DNA of 64,000 nucleotides. Source: Akkermansiaceae bacterium (GTDB taxonomy: Bacteria > Verrucomicrobiota > Verrucomicrobiia > Verrucomicrobiales > Akkermansiaceae). The stretch lies in the NCBI GenBank assembly GCA_018402445.1, contig JAGYIT010000017.1, forward strand, positions 186,001 to 250,000, given 5' to 3'. Below, piece by piece: positions 9,222 through 19,570 of the stretch (the first letter of the stretch is position 1; the number at the start of each line of letters is the position of its first letter). The notes under the pieces are model-generated. The model was not told the DNA's origin and searched no databases. It saw only the letters and a list, made by a program, of their open reading frames with translations. The translations under genes and the position numbers were made by a program.

Positions 9222-11423
9222 ATGAAATCCAGGATCATGACCTTTTGGCTGCTCTCCGCAGGGCTCGTAAACCTTCTTGGCAGCGAGTTGGCCACGACGC
9301 GCCTTGTGGACATCCGTAGCTTGGCGCGAAGCGAGGCGGAGAAATTCCCGCAGGTCCGGGTGAAGGGCGTCGTCACCCTGATTTGGACGCATCGCCGCAG
9401 CGCGTGGGTGGTGCAGGACGAGTCGGCGGGTTTGTGGGTGAGTTTTGATACCGCACTCCAGCGGAACCTCTGGCAGGGCGGGGAGGCGGGGGTGGACGGC
9501 TTGAAGGTCGGCGGAATCGTCGAAATCGAGGGCACGGTGGTCCCCGGCGGTTTCGCTCCGGTCATTGCCCCCGCCCGCATCAGGAATCTGGGACTGGGGG
9601 TGCTGCCACCGCCGGTGCCGATCACGCCGGAAGCCTTGATCGGCGGCAGTCACGACTCGCGCCGCATGAGTGCCACGGGCGTGGTGATTAGTTGCGAAAC
9701 GGCAGGCCACACGCAGCTGCTACGCTTGGATTCCGCGAATGGCGGGTTTCTCGCGGAAGTAATGGCGGAGCCGCCGCTGGCACCGGAGCGACTGGTCGGG
9801 GCCGAGGTAAGCATCGAGGGCGTCGCCGGCAGCACCTACAATTCCCGCTCGGAATTCGTCAGCCTGCGGATGCTCGTCAATGGCTGCGAGAACGTGCGGA
9901 TCCTCAAGCCCGCGCCAATCGATCCCTTCGATGTGCCGAAAGTAGGTCTCGGTGAGCTGGCGGCGTTTTCTCCCAAAGGCCGCCAGCTCCAGCGGCGGAA
10001 GGTCGAGGGGGTGGTGTCGTTTTGCAAGCCGGGCTCGCATTTCTACCTTCAGGACGGGCAGTCTGCCATCCGTGTGGCCACCGCGGCAACGGATACGCTT
10101 AGACCGGGAGACCGCGTGGAGGCATCCGGATTCGTGGATCGCAGGAAGTCCGTCGCGGGCGTGACCAACGCCGTGATTCGGAAACTCGGAGAGGAGCCCG
10201 CCCCGCCAGCCTTGCCGGTGGATTGGCCGCTTTTGCTGAACCTGGTCAAACCGATGATCAGCGGACTGGGCGTCGCCGGCCATGATTATGACGGCTGGCT
10301 GGTCCACACGACGGCGCGGCTGATGGATGTCCACCGACTGCCCGGCGGCGAAACACGTTTACTGCTTAGCAGCGGCGAAAGCGGGGACTTCGCGATGTTG
10401 CCGCCGGTGAAATCCACTGTGGACCAACAGCGCCTGGCTGCTTTGCGCCCGGGAAGCGTGGTGCGGGTGACCGGCGTTGCGGAACTGGAGTATTCCGGCC
10501 TGCCGGGGCGCTCGGATGAATTGTCCCTGCCGGTGCGCCTTGGCCTGCAACTGCGCGGCCTGGATGACATCGAGGTCTTGCAGCGCGCCTCGTGGTGGAC
10601 CACGCAGCGGCTGATCTGGACGCTCGGGATGTTTACGCTGGTCATCGTCGCCGGTTTCAGTTGGATCATTCTCCTGCGCCGCATGGTCGCCCGGCAATCG
10701 GGCCGGTTGGAGAGCGCCATCCGCACCCACCGGAATTCGGAGCTGGAAATGAAGGGCGCGCGGGAAGAGCGCTACCGCCTCGCGGGGGATTTGCACGACG
10801 GTCTTCAGCAGCACCTGACCGGCGCATCCTACCGCCTGGAGGCCGCGCTCATGAGGCTCGGCGAGGTGCCGGAGGGCGTGCAGGAGCAATTCGCCGCCAC
10901 CCGTGCGGCCTTGGAGCGCACCCGCACCGGATTGCGTGAGTGCCTGTTGGGACTCCGCTCGGTAGAGGAGGGCCCCGCCGAGTTTTCCGAATTGCTACAT
11001 CATGCCGCAGAAAACATGGAGCATTGGCCGGAGGACGCCGTGGAAATCATCACTACAGGCGAGGCTTTTCCTCTTTCCCGTCATGTCATGGGCACGCTGC
11101 TGCTTTTCATGCAGGAGGCCGTCGCCAACGCCCTGAAACATGGAGCCGCCACCCACGTGGGGGTCAGCCTAGCCTATCACACCGATGGCTTGGAAATGTC
11201 AGTGGAGGACAATGGCTCCGGCTTCGATCCCGCTCAGGCTCCGGATTCTTCCGGCGGGCACTTTGGCCTCGAATCCATGCGCCACCGCCTCCACTGGCTT
11301 GGCGGCGTGATCGAAATCACCAGCCGCCCCGGGGAGGGCACCCGCATCGTCGCGCACCTCGCACGGGTAAAAATCGAGGCCGCCAGTCCGGGGACTCAAG
11401 AAATGGAGGAGGTTTCCGCATGA
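9222..11423 (+). CDS. Sensor histidine kinase (HisKA_3 type) with periplasmic OB-like repeats
   Basis: The product has 733 residues. An N-terminal signal (MTFWLLSAGLVNLLGSELA) leads a periplasmic region of about 420 residues. That region contains at least two repeats of OB-fold character (VRVKGVVTLIW ... VVQDESAGLWV; KVEGVVSFCKPGSHFYLQDG), common in verrucomicrobial sensors. One membrane helix (about 463-485) is followed by a HisKA_3 dimerisation/phosphoacceptor segment (LAGDLHDGLQQHL, His 525) and a HATPase domain (EAVANALKHG; DNGSGFDP). The frame is open back to 8655 through the RAYT remnant, but that part is not kinase. ATG 9222 with its signal peptide is the sensible start. The stop overlaps the start of the response regulator (ATGA), so the two form an operon. 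The ligand is unknown. Confidence 0.88.
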   Translation: MKSRIMTFWLLSAGLVNLLGSELATTRLVDIRSLARSEAEKFPQVRVKGVVTLIWTHRRSAWVVQDESAGLWVSFDTALQRNLWQGGEAGVDGLKVGGIVEIEGTVVPGGFAPVIAPARIRNLGLGVLPPPVPITPEALIGGSHDSRRMSATGVVISCETAGHTQLLRLDSANGGFLAEVMAEPPLAPERLVGAEVSIEGVAGSTYNSRSEFVSLRMLVNGCENVRILKPAPIDPFDVPKVGLGELAAFSPKGRQLQRRKVEGVVSFCKPGSHFYLQDGQSAIRVATAATDTLRPGDRVEASGFVDRRKSVAGVTNAVIRKLGEEPAPPALPVDWPLLLNLVKPMISGLGVAGHDYDGWLVHTTARLMDVHRLPGGETRLLLSSGESGDFAMLPPVKSTVDQQRLAALRPGSVVRVTGVAELEYSGLPGRSDELSLPVRLGLQLRGLDDIEVLQRASWWTTQRLIWTLGMFTLVIVAGFSWIILLRRMVARQSGRLESAIRTHRNSELEMKGAREERYRLAGDLHDGLQQHLTGASYRLEAALMRLGEVPEGVQEQFAATRAALERTRTGLRECLLGLRSVEEGPAEFSELLHHAAENMEHWPEDAVEIITTGEAFPLSRHVMGTLLLFMQEAVANALKHGAATHVGVSLAYHTDGLEMSVEDNGSGFDPAQAPDSSGGHFGLESMRHRLHWLGGVIEITSRPGEGTRIVAHLARVKIEAASPGTQEMEEVSA

Positions 11424-12106
11424 AGCACGATCCGCTGAATCCCCCCCGTTCAGGGCGTGGCGGAAAACCGCGGAAAAAGCCATTACAAGGAGTGCTGCCA
11501 CTTCAAACGATCCGCCTCCTGATTGTGGACGATCACGCCGTCGTGCGTGGCGGCCTCGAGGCGATGCTCTCGCTGGACCCCGGGATCGGGAGCATCCTCA
11601 CCGCCACCTCCGGACCGGAAGCCCTCGACCTCTGCCTGTCATTTGACCCGCACGTCGTCGTGCTGGACTTGCGGATGCCAGGCATGGACGGGCATAGCGT
11701 GCTGGAGTCTGTTACCCATCAGTGGCCGCATATCCGCGTCATCGTTTTTACCGGAAATGACAGCCCGGCCGCTGTCAAACTCGCCAAACGCCAGGGCGCT
11801 GCCGGATTCCTCAGCAAATCCGCGAATCCCTCGATCCTCCCGCGGATCATTGGCAAGATTGTTGCCGGCGGCTGCCATTTCCCCGAGGTGGACGCCCCGT
11901 CCCATGCGGATGACTGCGGACTCAGCGCCCGCGAACTGGAAGTCCTCCAGCATCTCGCAAGGGGTCTAACCAACGACGAAATCGGACGTGTACTCTGTAT
12001 CTCCGGCCAAACCGTCAAGGGCCACCTCAAGAACATGTTTCCCAAGCTCCAGGCCGCCAACCGTGCCGAAGCCGCCACCCGCGCCCACGAGTTGAATCTC
12101 GTCTGA
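11420..12106 (+). CDS. LuxR/NarL-type response regulator
   Basis: This 228-residue partner of the preceding kinase has a receiver domain with LLIVDDHAVVRGG, phosphoacceptor Asp 83 in VVVLDLRMPGMDG, and a conserved Lys in GFLSKS. A C-terminal LuxR helix-turn-helix follows (LSARELEVLQHLARGLTNDEI ... QTVKGHL). It starts within the kinase stop codon (ATGA overlap). An N-terminal extension of about 30 residues (HDPLNPPRSGRGGKPRKK) is basic and unusual, and an internal start cannot be excluded. It probably controls nearby surface-protein genes such as the PEP-CTERM gene 93 bp downstream; that is inference. Confidence 0.88.
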   Translation: MKHDPLNPPRSGRGGKPRKKPLQGVLPLQTIRLLIVDDHAVVRGGLEAMLSLDPGIGSILTATSGPEALDLCLSFDPHVVVLDLRMPGMDGHSVLESVTHQWPHIRVIVFTGNDSPAAVKLAKRQGAAGFLSKSANPSILPRIIGKIVAGGCHFPEVDAPSHADDCGLSARELEVLQHLARGLTNDEIGRVLCISGQTVKGHLKNMFPKLQAANRAEAATRAHELNLV

Positions 12107-12114
12107 TCCTGCGG

Positions 12115-12159
12115 CCCATCCCCGACGATGGGTTCGAAAAAACGCCCCATTCAGGGCGT
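12115..12159 (+). terminator. Two hairpins after the response regulator
   Basis: CCCATC-CCCGAC-GATGGG (12115-12132) and ACGCCC-CATTCA-GGGCGT (12142-12159) are perfect 6-bp stems in the short gap before the PEP-CTERM gene. They are separated by an A-rich spacer rather than followed by a T-run. They may be weak terminators or repeats. Confidence 0.35.
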
Positions 12160-12198
12160 AGCCGATCACATCCCTTTTCACATACCCTTCTGTTACCT

Positions 12199-13557
12199 AT
12201 GAAATCCAAACAAACCCGATTCGTAACCCATCTCCCGATTTCCAGCACCCGCACTCATGGCGGCCTCATCTGGGTCGGACTCTTCTCCTCGCTGGTCCTC
12301 GCTTCTCAAGTGAATGCCCAGACGACCGCCAGCGCCGGTGCCGCCACAGCACTCACCAACGGCACCCTCGCGTCAGGTTCCACTTCCGGCACCTTCCTCG
12401 ACTTCGGACAGGCTGCCTCCTGGAACAACGGGCTTCCTACCAGCAGTACCGAGGCGATCTTCTCCGGCGGCTGGCTCGGGACCACCACAAACATCTCCGC
12501 CAACAAGCTCACCCTTGGCAGCGACACCAACCTCTACGGTGGCTCCTACCAAGGGAATTCAACAACCGATACGAAAACCATCACTCTCGGTAGCGGTGGT
12601 CTTTCCACCGGAAGCACCGGCGATTACCGCATCGGCCCCAATTTGATCATTGATGTGGGTGCCACCGATCAAACTTGGACAGTTGCGTCGGGGCGGACCC
12701 TGAATTACCAAGGTCGCCATTCGGGATCTGCCACCATCACGCTGGATGGGGCAGGAACGTTATGGAAGCGGGACGCTTCCAGCAGCGGATTCAACGGTGT
12801 TTGGAATGTCACCAACGGCACTCTTCGTGTTGAAAACCGCTTTGGAATCGGCAACACCAGTGCCAGCGTGGCACTATCTAACAATTCAACGCTGCGCATC
12901 GCGACTGCCTCCACGGACTTCAGCCGGAATCTGTCGATCGGCTCCGGCGGCGGCAAGCTATTAGCGAGTGTCTCAGGTGTGGTCTTTACCGGGGCTATAT
13001 CCGGTTCGAACACTCTGACACTCGTGAGAGCGGGAAACCAATCATTCACTTTGCGAAGCAACATGACCGACCATGTCGGTGCCATTGCAATCGACCGGAC
13101 AGCTTCCGGGACGACGATGAATTTCGGCGACGGCTTATTCCAGGCTCAGGTTTCCATGACCCTCGGCCTAAACGGCATCGTGGACGGAGTGGACACATCG
13201 GCAGGCTCGTCCTTCTCGCTCATCCGTGGCGGATCAGGCAGCAATAGTGTTAGCGTCAACCTCGCCAACGCCCTCTTCAACATCGACCTGTCTGGAGCAA
13301 ACATCGCCGACGGCAACCAATGGCGTCTCTTCGATGCCACCAACCTAGATGAAGTCTATGGGGCGGGCTTTTCCGTCGCTTCCAACCTCGGAGCTTTCAC
13401 CGAATTCGAGGACATCTGGACGCAAATCGACGGTAACAACACCTGGACCTTCACCGAATCCAACGGCGTCCTCGACCTAACTGTCATCCCCGAGCCAAAT
13501 TCCGCCCTGCTGGCTGGCCTCGGCCTCCTCGCCCTGCTGCGCCGCCGGCGCGCCTGA
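12199..13557 (+). CDS. PEP-CTERM sorted, autotransporter-like beta-rich surface protein
   Basis: The 452-residue product has a signal peptide (LIWVGLFSSLVLASQVNAQ) and long Gly/Ser/Thr/Asn-rich repeats of passenger-type beta-helix character (ASWNNGLPTSSTEAIF; VWNVTNGTLRVENRFGIG). The C-terminal sorting signal has the motif PEP (VIPEPNSALLAG), a hydrophobic helix and a basic end (LLRRRRA). PEP-CTERM proteins are processed by exosortase and displayed or released outside, usually with exopolysaccharide. Its neighbours are the two-component pair upstream and carbohydrate-related genes downstream. Substrate or partner unknown. Confidence 0.85.
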   Translation: MKSKQTRFVTHLPISSTRTHGGLIWVGLFSSLVLASQVNAQTTASAGAATALTNGTLASGSTSGTFLDFGQAASWNNGLPTSSTEAIFSGGWLGTTTNISANKLTLGSDTNLYGGSYQGNSTTDTKTITLGSGGLSTGSTGDYRIGPNLIIDVGATDQTWTVASGRTLNYQGRHSGSATITLDGAGTLWKRDASSSGFNGVWNVTNGTLRVENRFGIGNTSASVALSNNSTLRIATASTDFSRNLSIGSGGGKLLASVSGVVFTGAISGSNTLTLVRAGNQSFTLRSNMTDHVGAIAIDRTASGTTMNFGDGLFQAQVSMTLGLNGIVDGVDTSAGSSFSLIRGGSGSNSVSVNLANALFNIDLSGANIADGNQWRLFDATNLDEVYGAGFSVASNLGAFTEFEDIWTQIDGNNTWTFTESNGVLDLTVIPEPNSALLAGLGLLALLRRRRA

Positions 13558-13657
13558 GGTCATCTGGCACGGCTCACTCCGGAGGTAGGTGAAATCCGGG
13601 CGAAGTGGCTTCGATGGCGCGGAACCCGTCGATCTCGGCATCGACTGCGCTTTAAGC

Positions 13658-13718
13658 GCCCTCCGATCCGATCCAATGGCTCTTTCAACGGCCTTCACCC
13701 AAAAAGCAAATTCCTGCT
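13658..13718 (+). repeat. Leader repeat, copy A (before FAD oxidoreductase gene)
   Basis: About 60 bp, with the core CCTCCGATCCGATCCAATGG then AGCAAATTCCTGC, ends 9 bp before the ATG at 13728. The same sequence recurs before the next two genes (15479-15538 and 16281-16337). Copy A is the most diverged, especially in its middle. Another 100 bp upstream of it holds nothing I recognise. Confidence 0.75.
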
Positions 13719-13727
13719 TATGAATTC

Positions 13728-15436
13728 ATGAAACTTCTTCTTATAGCTGTTCACATCGCTCTTCTGTTCACTCTGCCTCGCGGTCTTGCAGACGAAGCAA
13801 TCGTTCACGAATCTGACGTCTGTATCTATGGTGGCACTGCAAGTGGTGTAATGGCCGCGGTGGCGGCTAAGAAGCAGGGTGCTTCAGTCATCCTGGTTGA
13901 GCCAAGCCGCTGGCTCGGCGGCATGACGGGTGGTGGCATCGACCATTTGGACTGGGGACGCGAAGCTGCGGTGGGCGGGTCCACATACAAGTTTCTAACC
14001 GAAGGCCTCGAGGACTTTCACGACCGCACTCCTGGCAAAAAGGCACCTATGCCCAGACCACGCGTATTGGGCATAGTAACATAGTCTATCGTAAGCGCTT
14101 CCTCAATTTGGTGAAGGACTCCGGAATTGAAGTGCTCTACGATCATCGTCTGGGTGGGATCACGATGGATGGCAAGGCCATCCGTGCCATCTCACTCGAT
14201 CATGCACCCGTGGACGCCACCGGCTGCCCAATGTCTATACCCAAAAAGAAAGGGGCGATCACGATCACCGCCAAGGTCTTCATCGACTGCAGCTACGAGG
14301 GCGACCTGCTGGCCATGAGCGGCACCTCCTACACCTGGGGGCGCGAGTCGCGCGAACAGTATGGCGAAAGTCTGGCGGGAGTTCGTCCCAATCTCTGGCT
14401 CTACGAAATTGACCCATACAAGGAGGAGGGCAATCCCGAGAGCGGTCTCATTACCCACGTGAAGGACTGGAAAATCGGCCAGGAAGGCAGCGCAGACAAG
14501 CTGACCATGGGCTACTGCTTCCGCTACAAGTTCAATCGGAAAGGCGAAGGCATTGATATTCCCAAACCGAGGAACTACGATCCTACCGAGTTCGAGCTCT
14601 TTCGCCGAGCCATGCGCGACGGTGTCGACATTTACAGTTCGCGCTCCTTCAACCGACTGGGCCAACACGAGCGCGACACTTATAAGCCGAAGGGGGCCGC
14701 CAAGCTGCGGCCTTACATTTTTGGCACCAACCTCAACCGCGCGCTGATGACCCACACCATCTATGGCTGCAACGTGGACTACCCCGACGGCGACTGGGCC
14801 ACGCGAGCGAAGGTGTGGAAATTCCATCAGGACTTCCTCGTGAACTTCATGCACTTTCTCAGAACCGATCCGGTGGTGCCAAAAGAGCTCAAAGAGCAAG
14901 CCGAAAAGCTGCGATTCGAACGCGGCGACTTCGATGAAACCGGCGGGTGGCCCCATCAACTCTATGTTCGCGAAGCACGGCGCATGATCTCCGGCTACGT
15001 GGTCACCCAGTACGACATGGAGGCGAAGACCAAGCCCAAGAACACCGTGGGCCTCGCTTCCTACGGGGTCGACGACTGGTCCTATGCTACCATCGTCCAA
15101 GACGGTAAGGTGGCTCTGCAGGGCGGTGAGTTCTCTATCCTTTACCTCGATGGGGGCAATCAGAACGGCAGTTACGCCATACCCTACGAGGCCATCGTCC
15201 CGAAGAAGGGTGAATGCACCAACCTTCTGGTGCCAGTCTGCTGCTCGGCAAGTCACATCGCCATGACTTCCATTCGCATGGAACCTGTGTGGATGATTCT
15301 CGGCGAGTCGGCAGGCGTCGCCGCGGCCATCGCGGTAGCAGATGAAATCGCGGTGCAAAACGTGCCCTACGATGAGCTACGGTCCAAGATATTGGAACTG
15401 AGCCAGAAGCTCGATGTGCTACCGCCAGCTAAATAG
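13728..15436 (+). pseudogene. Secreted FAD-dependent oxidoreductase (FAD_oxidored family), frameshifted
   Basis: A signal peptide (LLLIAVHIALLFTLPRGLADE) is followed by a Rossmann FAD site (DVCIYGGTASGVMAAVAA) and RWLGGMTGGGI, as in the large secreted FAD-dependent oxidoreductase family common in Verrucomicrobia and Planctomycetes; the substrate is unknown. The first frame ends at 14084. The next frame continues the protein from GTYAQTTRIGHSNIVYRKRF to 15436. The switch falls in the five-A run at 14037-14041, where one base is missing. The repaired protein would be about 569 residues, like its intact relative at 44982-46682 (566). It ends with the usual AAIAVADEIAVQNVPYDELR. It follows leader repeat A. 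Confidence 0.85.
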
Positions 15437-15478
15437 AAGATCCAATGCCTTTACCCAATAACAAACCCCCTTTTCCCC

Positions 15479-15538
15479 GCCCTCCGGTCCGGCCCAATGG
15501 CTCTTTCAGGGGCATCCCGCAGAAAGCAAATTCCTGCA
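15479..15538 (+). repeat. Leader repeat, copy B (before pseudopilin gene)
   Basis: CCTCCGGTCCGGCCCAATGG, then CTCTTTCAGGGGCATCCCGC and AGAAAGCAAATTCCTGC, ends 14 bp before the ATG at 15553. It is nearly identical to copy C, including a preceding C/T-rich run, and more distantly like copy A. Confidence 0.8.
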
Positions 15539-15552
15539 GCAAATAAACCCGT

Positions 15553-16212
15553 ATGAAATCTTCAGTTTCAGCCAACCCTCTTCAGTCGCGCGGCTTCACC
15601 ATGACCGAGATTCTGGTGGTGATTGCCATCATCGCAGTTCTGGCCTCCATCCTTTTCACCATGATTCCCCGCATCAGGGAGAAGTCGGATAACACCAAAT
15701 GCATGGGCAATCTACGCCAAATGGGTTCGCTGATAGGCATCTACATGTCCGAGAACAACGGCCTGCTTCCCTACTCCGCCGGCTACAACCACACCGGCAC
15801 CGGGGCAAATTCATTCGGCTGGGACCACCACGCCTCGCCTCTGGCGGTGCTTGCCGAGATTGGCGAGGGCAGGACCAGGCGCGATTGGTTCGACCAACCG
15901 GGTGACCAACACATTTTCAATTGTCCGTCGGAGCGCAGCAGCTTCCGAACCTACACGGCTAACGCCCACCTGATGGGCTTCCTTCCCGGCGGTGGTCGAC
16001 GGGTGCCGTATTCGGTGATCAACCGCCCAGGGGCAAAAATCCTCATCGTCGACAGCCGGAAGAGCCCCACCCGCGTCGGCAAAGGGTGGCTTAGGGACGT
16101 CGCAGAAATTGGGGATCGCCACAACGGTCTCGGCAATGCGCTTTTTGCCGATTTCCACGTCGAAAGCGTCAACCGGAGTCAGCTCACCGTGAATGACAAT
16201 TTGAAAAAATAG
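15553..16212 (+). CDS. Type II secretion/type IV pilin-like protein with H-X9-DG-type C-terminus
   Basis: The 219-residue product has a prepilin leader and methylation site (SRGFTMTEILVVIAIIAVLA), cleaved after Gly, and an N-terminal helix that assembles into a pseudopilus. The C-terminal segment DRHNGLGNALFADFHVESV resembles the H-X9-DG end of the large prepilin-like families of Planctomycetes and Verrucomicrobia. These are often encoded beside carbohydrate-active genes and may carry them at the cell surface. It sits between the FAD oxidoreductase and the fucosidase remnant, behind leader repeat B. Confidence 0.85.
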   Translation: MKSSVSANPLQSRGFTMTEILVVIAIIAVLASILFTMIPRIREKSDNTKCMGNLRQMGSLIGIYMSENNGLLPYSAGYNHTGTGANSFGWDHHASPLAVLAEIGEGRTRRDWFDQPGDQHIFNCPSERSSFRTYTANAHLMGFLPGGGRRVPYSVINRPGAKILIVDSRKSPTRVGKGWLRDVAEIGDRHNGLGNALFADFHVESVNRSQLTVNDNLKK

Positions 16213-16280
16213 GCCAGCCACTCACCAGCCTAGCCACAATACCTCGGTTTACGGCGATTGAATCAACCCCCATTTCCCCA

Positions 16281-16337
16281 CCTCCGGTCCGACCCAATGA
16301 ATCTTTCAGGAGCCTCCCGCAGAAAGCAAAGTCCTGC
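16281..16337 (+). repeat. Leader repeat, copy C (before fucosidase remnant)
   Basis: CCTCCGGTCCGACCCAATGA, then ATCTTTCAGGAGCCTCCCGC and AGAAAGCAAAGTCCTGCC, ends directly before the ATG at 16339. It matches copy B at most positions. Here it abuts coding sequence that begins in the middle of a GH29 domain, so the junction is probably a deletion or recombination point. Confidence 0.8.
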
Positions 16338-16338
16338 C

Positions 16339-17205
<867 letters not shown>

Positions 17206-19335
17206 ATGCCACGCTCTCTTAAATTCTCAAAACACCGCCCGCTCCGCTGCCCTCGTCCCATGATGTCGCTCCCGGCCTCCCTTACCTGCGTCTTCCTCGC
17301 ACTGGTGTTCTCCCCACACCTTCAGGCGGAGGAGCCGCCAGCGTCGATGGTTTCCGACTATCCATCGCTGAAAAACCTCGAGAAGGTCTATTTCGTCTCT
17401 CCCGATGGAAACGATACGGAGCATCCCGGCAGCGCTGAACTTCCTTTCCGCACCATCTCACGCGCGGCGATGGTTCTTGCACCCGGCCAAGGCGTACTGG
17501 TCCGCGCCGGCATCTACCGCGAACGCGTCGCTCCGGCTAACAGCGGAAAGCCCGGTAAACCCATCGTCTATCAGGCCGAGCGTGGCCACCGGGTGACCAT
17601 CAAGGGCTCGGATCTTTGGAAACCCGAATGGACTCCGTGCGGCAAAGGCATCTACTCCGCCATCCCGGATGCTGCCATGTTCACCGACGACGTTTACCAG
17701 GACAGCGCCAATCCCCTGCACGTCGCCGTTTCCGCCACCCCATGGAGCCGCGAAGGTCGCGCGGAATACGAATACTTCAGCCCCCCGGGAAAAAACCAGA
17801 ACAAGCCGCTTGCGGATTCAGCCGATAGGCAGCTCACTTTCACTCTCGGCCAGGTATTTGTGGACGGCGCGATACTGCGCCAGGCTCCCTATCTGAAGGA
17901 GATGGAAGCGGAGCCGGACACCTGGTTTTTCGAGTCCGCATCCGGCAAGGTATTCATTCATCTATCAGGGGAAGAGCCGCCGCAGAGCCGCAGCGTCGAA
18001 CTGACTACCCGGCGGCGGATTTTCGCGCCACATCACCGCAGCCTCGGCCACATTCATATCATCGGCTTCGTGATGGAACACTGCGGAAACCAATACCCAA
18101 AAGACTTCTGGGCAATCCCCGAAAATGCCCAGGCAGGTGCCTTGGGCACTCGCTCGGGACACCACTGGCGGATCGAGAACAACATCATCCGTCTCGCCAA
18201 CGGCTACGGAATCGACGTCGGCAGGGAAGGTCCCGACAGCGAACGCCTGCCTCAGCCGAAGCGGAAAAAAGAACCCGTGGGCGACCACGTGATCGTCTCC
18301 AACCGGATCGCCGACAACGGAGCAGGCGGCATCTGCGGCTGGGGACCCAAGCGCCTGCACATCACCGGCAACGTGATCGAGCGCAACAACAACCTGCGCT
18401 TCAAAGGCAAGAAACGCTTCGAAAGCGCCGGCATCAAACTCCACACGCCGGATCATAGCTGGATCGCGGACAATTTGTTCCGTGACAATTTCACCCATGG
18501 CTTTTGGGGCGACGAAGGGATCGGCAAGGGACTACGTTTCACCCGCAATGTCGTCCTCGGAAACGCCGAGAGCGAACACGGCGTATTCATCGAAATGGGC
18601 GTCTATGGCCCGGACACCGGATTCATCGACAACAACATCATCATTGGAAACCGCAATGGATACTACTGCCACGACGGCTCCGGCGTGACCGTCAGCCACA
18701 ACCTCATCGCCAATTCGCGGAACCACGGAATCCACGTACAACAGGTCGGCCCCCGCTGCAACACGCGCAACCATTCGTTTTATAATAACCTGCTGATCGG
18801 CAATGCAAAGGTCATCAACCTCAACTTCCCCGCCGAACTGGGTGGCGATGTGAGGCTGAACTCGAATGTCTATCACGCCGGCGAAACCGACCGCGTGTTT
18901 CTAATCAACCGCAGTTCGAAGTTCAATCCGTCATGGAGCGATGACGAGTTCCGTGCGCTGGTTCCGGCCGGGCTGAAACCTGGCGCGATCGATCCGGCCG
19001 CCCTCGTGGATCGAGGAGTCGCGAAGCTCACCTTCGCCGAGTGGAAGGCTTTCTGGTCGCACCACTCCAAGGAACCGGATGACCGCAGCATCCTCCATTC
19101 AACCGCAGCGGTGACCGTGGATCACCAGACGCTCGAACTCACGGTGTCCAATCTCACCAGCCACGCCGCCATGGCAGGCAAAGGCCTGCCCGCTCCCAGC
19201 CGGGACATCCTTGGAGATCCCATCACCGGCAACTCCATCGCAGGCCCCTTTCAGCGAATAACCGATAAAACCCTGAAACTCCAACTCGATGAACTCATCG
19301 AGAAAAACATCACTCGCAATCAACCCCAGCCGTGA
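17206..19335 (+). CDS. Secreted right-handed parallel beta-helix protein (polysaccharide lyase-like)
   Basis: This 709-residue protein has an N-terminal signal (SLPASLTCVFLALVFSPHLQA). A DUF1565-like segment follows (VYFVSPDGNDTEHPG ... FRTISRAAMVLAPGQGVLV), then many short repeats with NNIIRLANGYG, NRIADNGAGGICG and NNIIIGNRNGYYC rungs, the pattern of pectate-lyase/alginate-lyase-like beta-helices. The start at 17206 directly follows the fucosidase stop; ATG 17260 gives a tidier signal peptide. The catalytic residues and glycan cannot be identified, but the position after a fucosidase remnant suggests a fucose-containing or uronic-acid polysaccharide. The frame is intact. Confidence 0.82.
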   Translation: MPRSLKFSKHRPLRCPRPMMSLPASLTCVFLALVFSPHLQAEEPPASMVSDYPSLKNLEKVYFVSPDGNDTEHPGSAELPFRTISRAAMVLAPGQGVLVRAGIYRERVAPANSGKPGKPIVYQAERGHRVTIKGSDLWKPEWTPCGKGIYSAIPDAAMFTDDVYQDSANPLHVAVSATPWSREGRAEYEYFSPPGKNQNKPLADSADRQLTFTLGQVFVDGAILRQAPYLKEMEAEPDTWFFESASGKVFIHLSGEEPPQSRSVELTTRRRIFAPHHRSLGHIHIIGFVMEHCGNQYPKDFWAIPENAQAGALGTRSGHHWRIENNIIRLANGYGIDVGREGPDSERLPQPKRKKEPVGDHVIVSNRIADNGAGGICGWGPKRLHITGNVIERNNNLRFKGKKRFESAGIKLHTPDHSWIADNLFRDNFTHGFWGDEGIGKGLRFTRNVVLGNAESEHGVFIEMGVYGPDTGFIDNNIIIGNRNGYYCHDGSGVTVSHNLIANSRNHGIHVQQVGPRCNTRNHSFYNNLLIGNAKVINLNFPAELGGDVRLNSNVYHAGETDRVFLINRSSKFNPSWSDDEFRALVPAGLKPGAIDPAALVDRGVAKLTFAEWKAFWSHHSKEPDDRSILHSTAAVTVDHQTLELTVSNLTSHAAMAGKGLPAPSRDILGDPITGNSIAGPFQRITDKTLKLQLDELIEKNITRNQPQP

Positions 19336-19448
19336 TGGTTTGCGATGATCGAAGCTGGCTAGGCCTTGCCCGTTCACGGCCGAGTGCTTGGGCAGCCATC
19401 GGGGTTTTCCGAGATCGACCTCGCCTCTCATGCTACGGATTTGTGATT

Positions 19449-19570
19449 TCACCGCCAGTCTTCAAGCGCAAGACCGGTTATGCGGCGGAAGTCCTTGGTG
19501 TTGTTGGTGACGACCGTCCACTTGTGGCGGAGGCCAGTGGATGATCGCACGGCAAGATTGATCCCATCCT
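19449..19570 (-). pseudogene. VapC-type PIN toxin, C-terminal remnant (copy 1)
   Basis: Minus-strand reading ends WTVVTNNTKDFRRITGLALEDWR, the typical tail of VapC PIN-domain ribonucleases. Only about 35 residues remain. The upstream (5') side is cut off by the 172-bp inverted-repeat element at 19571. It lies mostly inside the direct repeat R1, but its last residues differ from copy 2. Confidence 0.7.

Noticed and set aside
8655..11423. A transposase-histidine kinase fusion protein of 922 residues
   Set aside because: The frame is open by chance across repeat DNA. The kinase has its own signal peptide at 9222, the transposase part has an internal deletion, and the segment between contains tandem repeats.
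14037..14043. Programmed -1 frameshifting in the FAD oxidoreductase
   Set aside because: The run has five A's and lacks a true slippery heptamer. The homologous lipoprotein gene at 45 kb is one uninterrupted frame.
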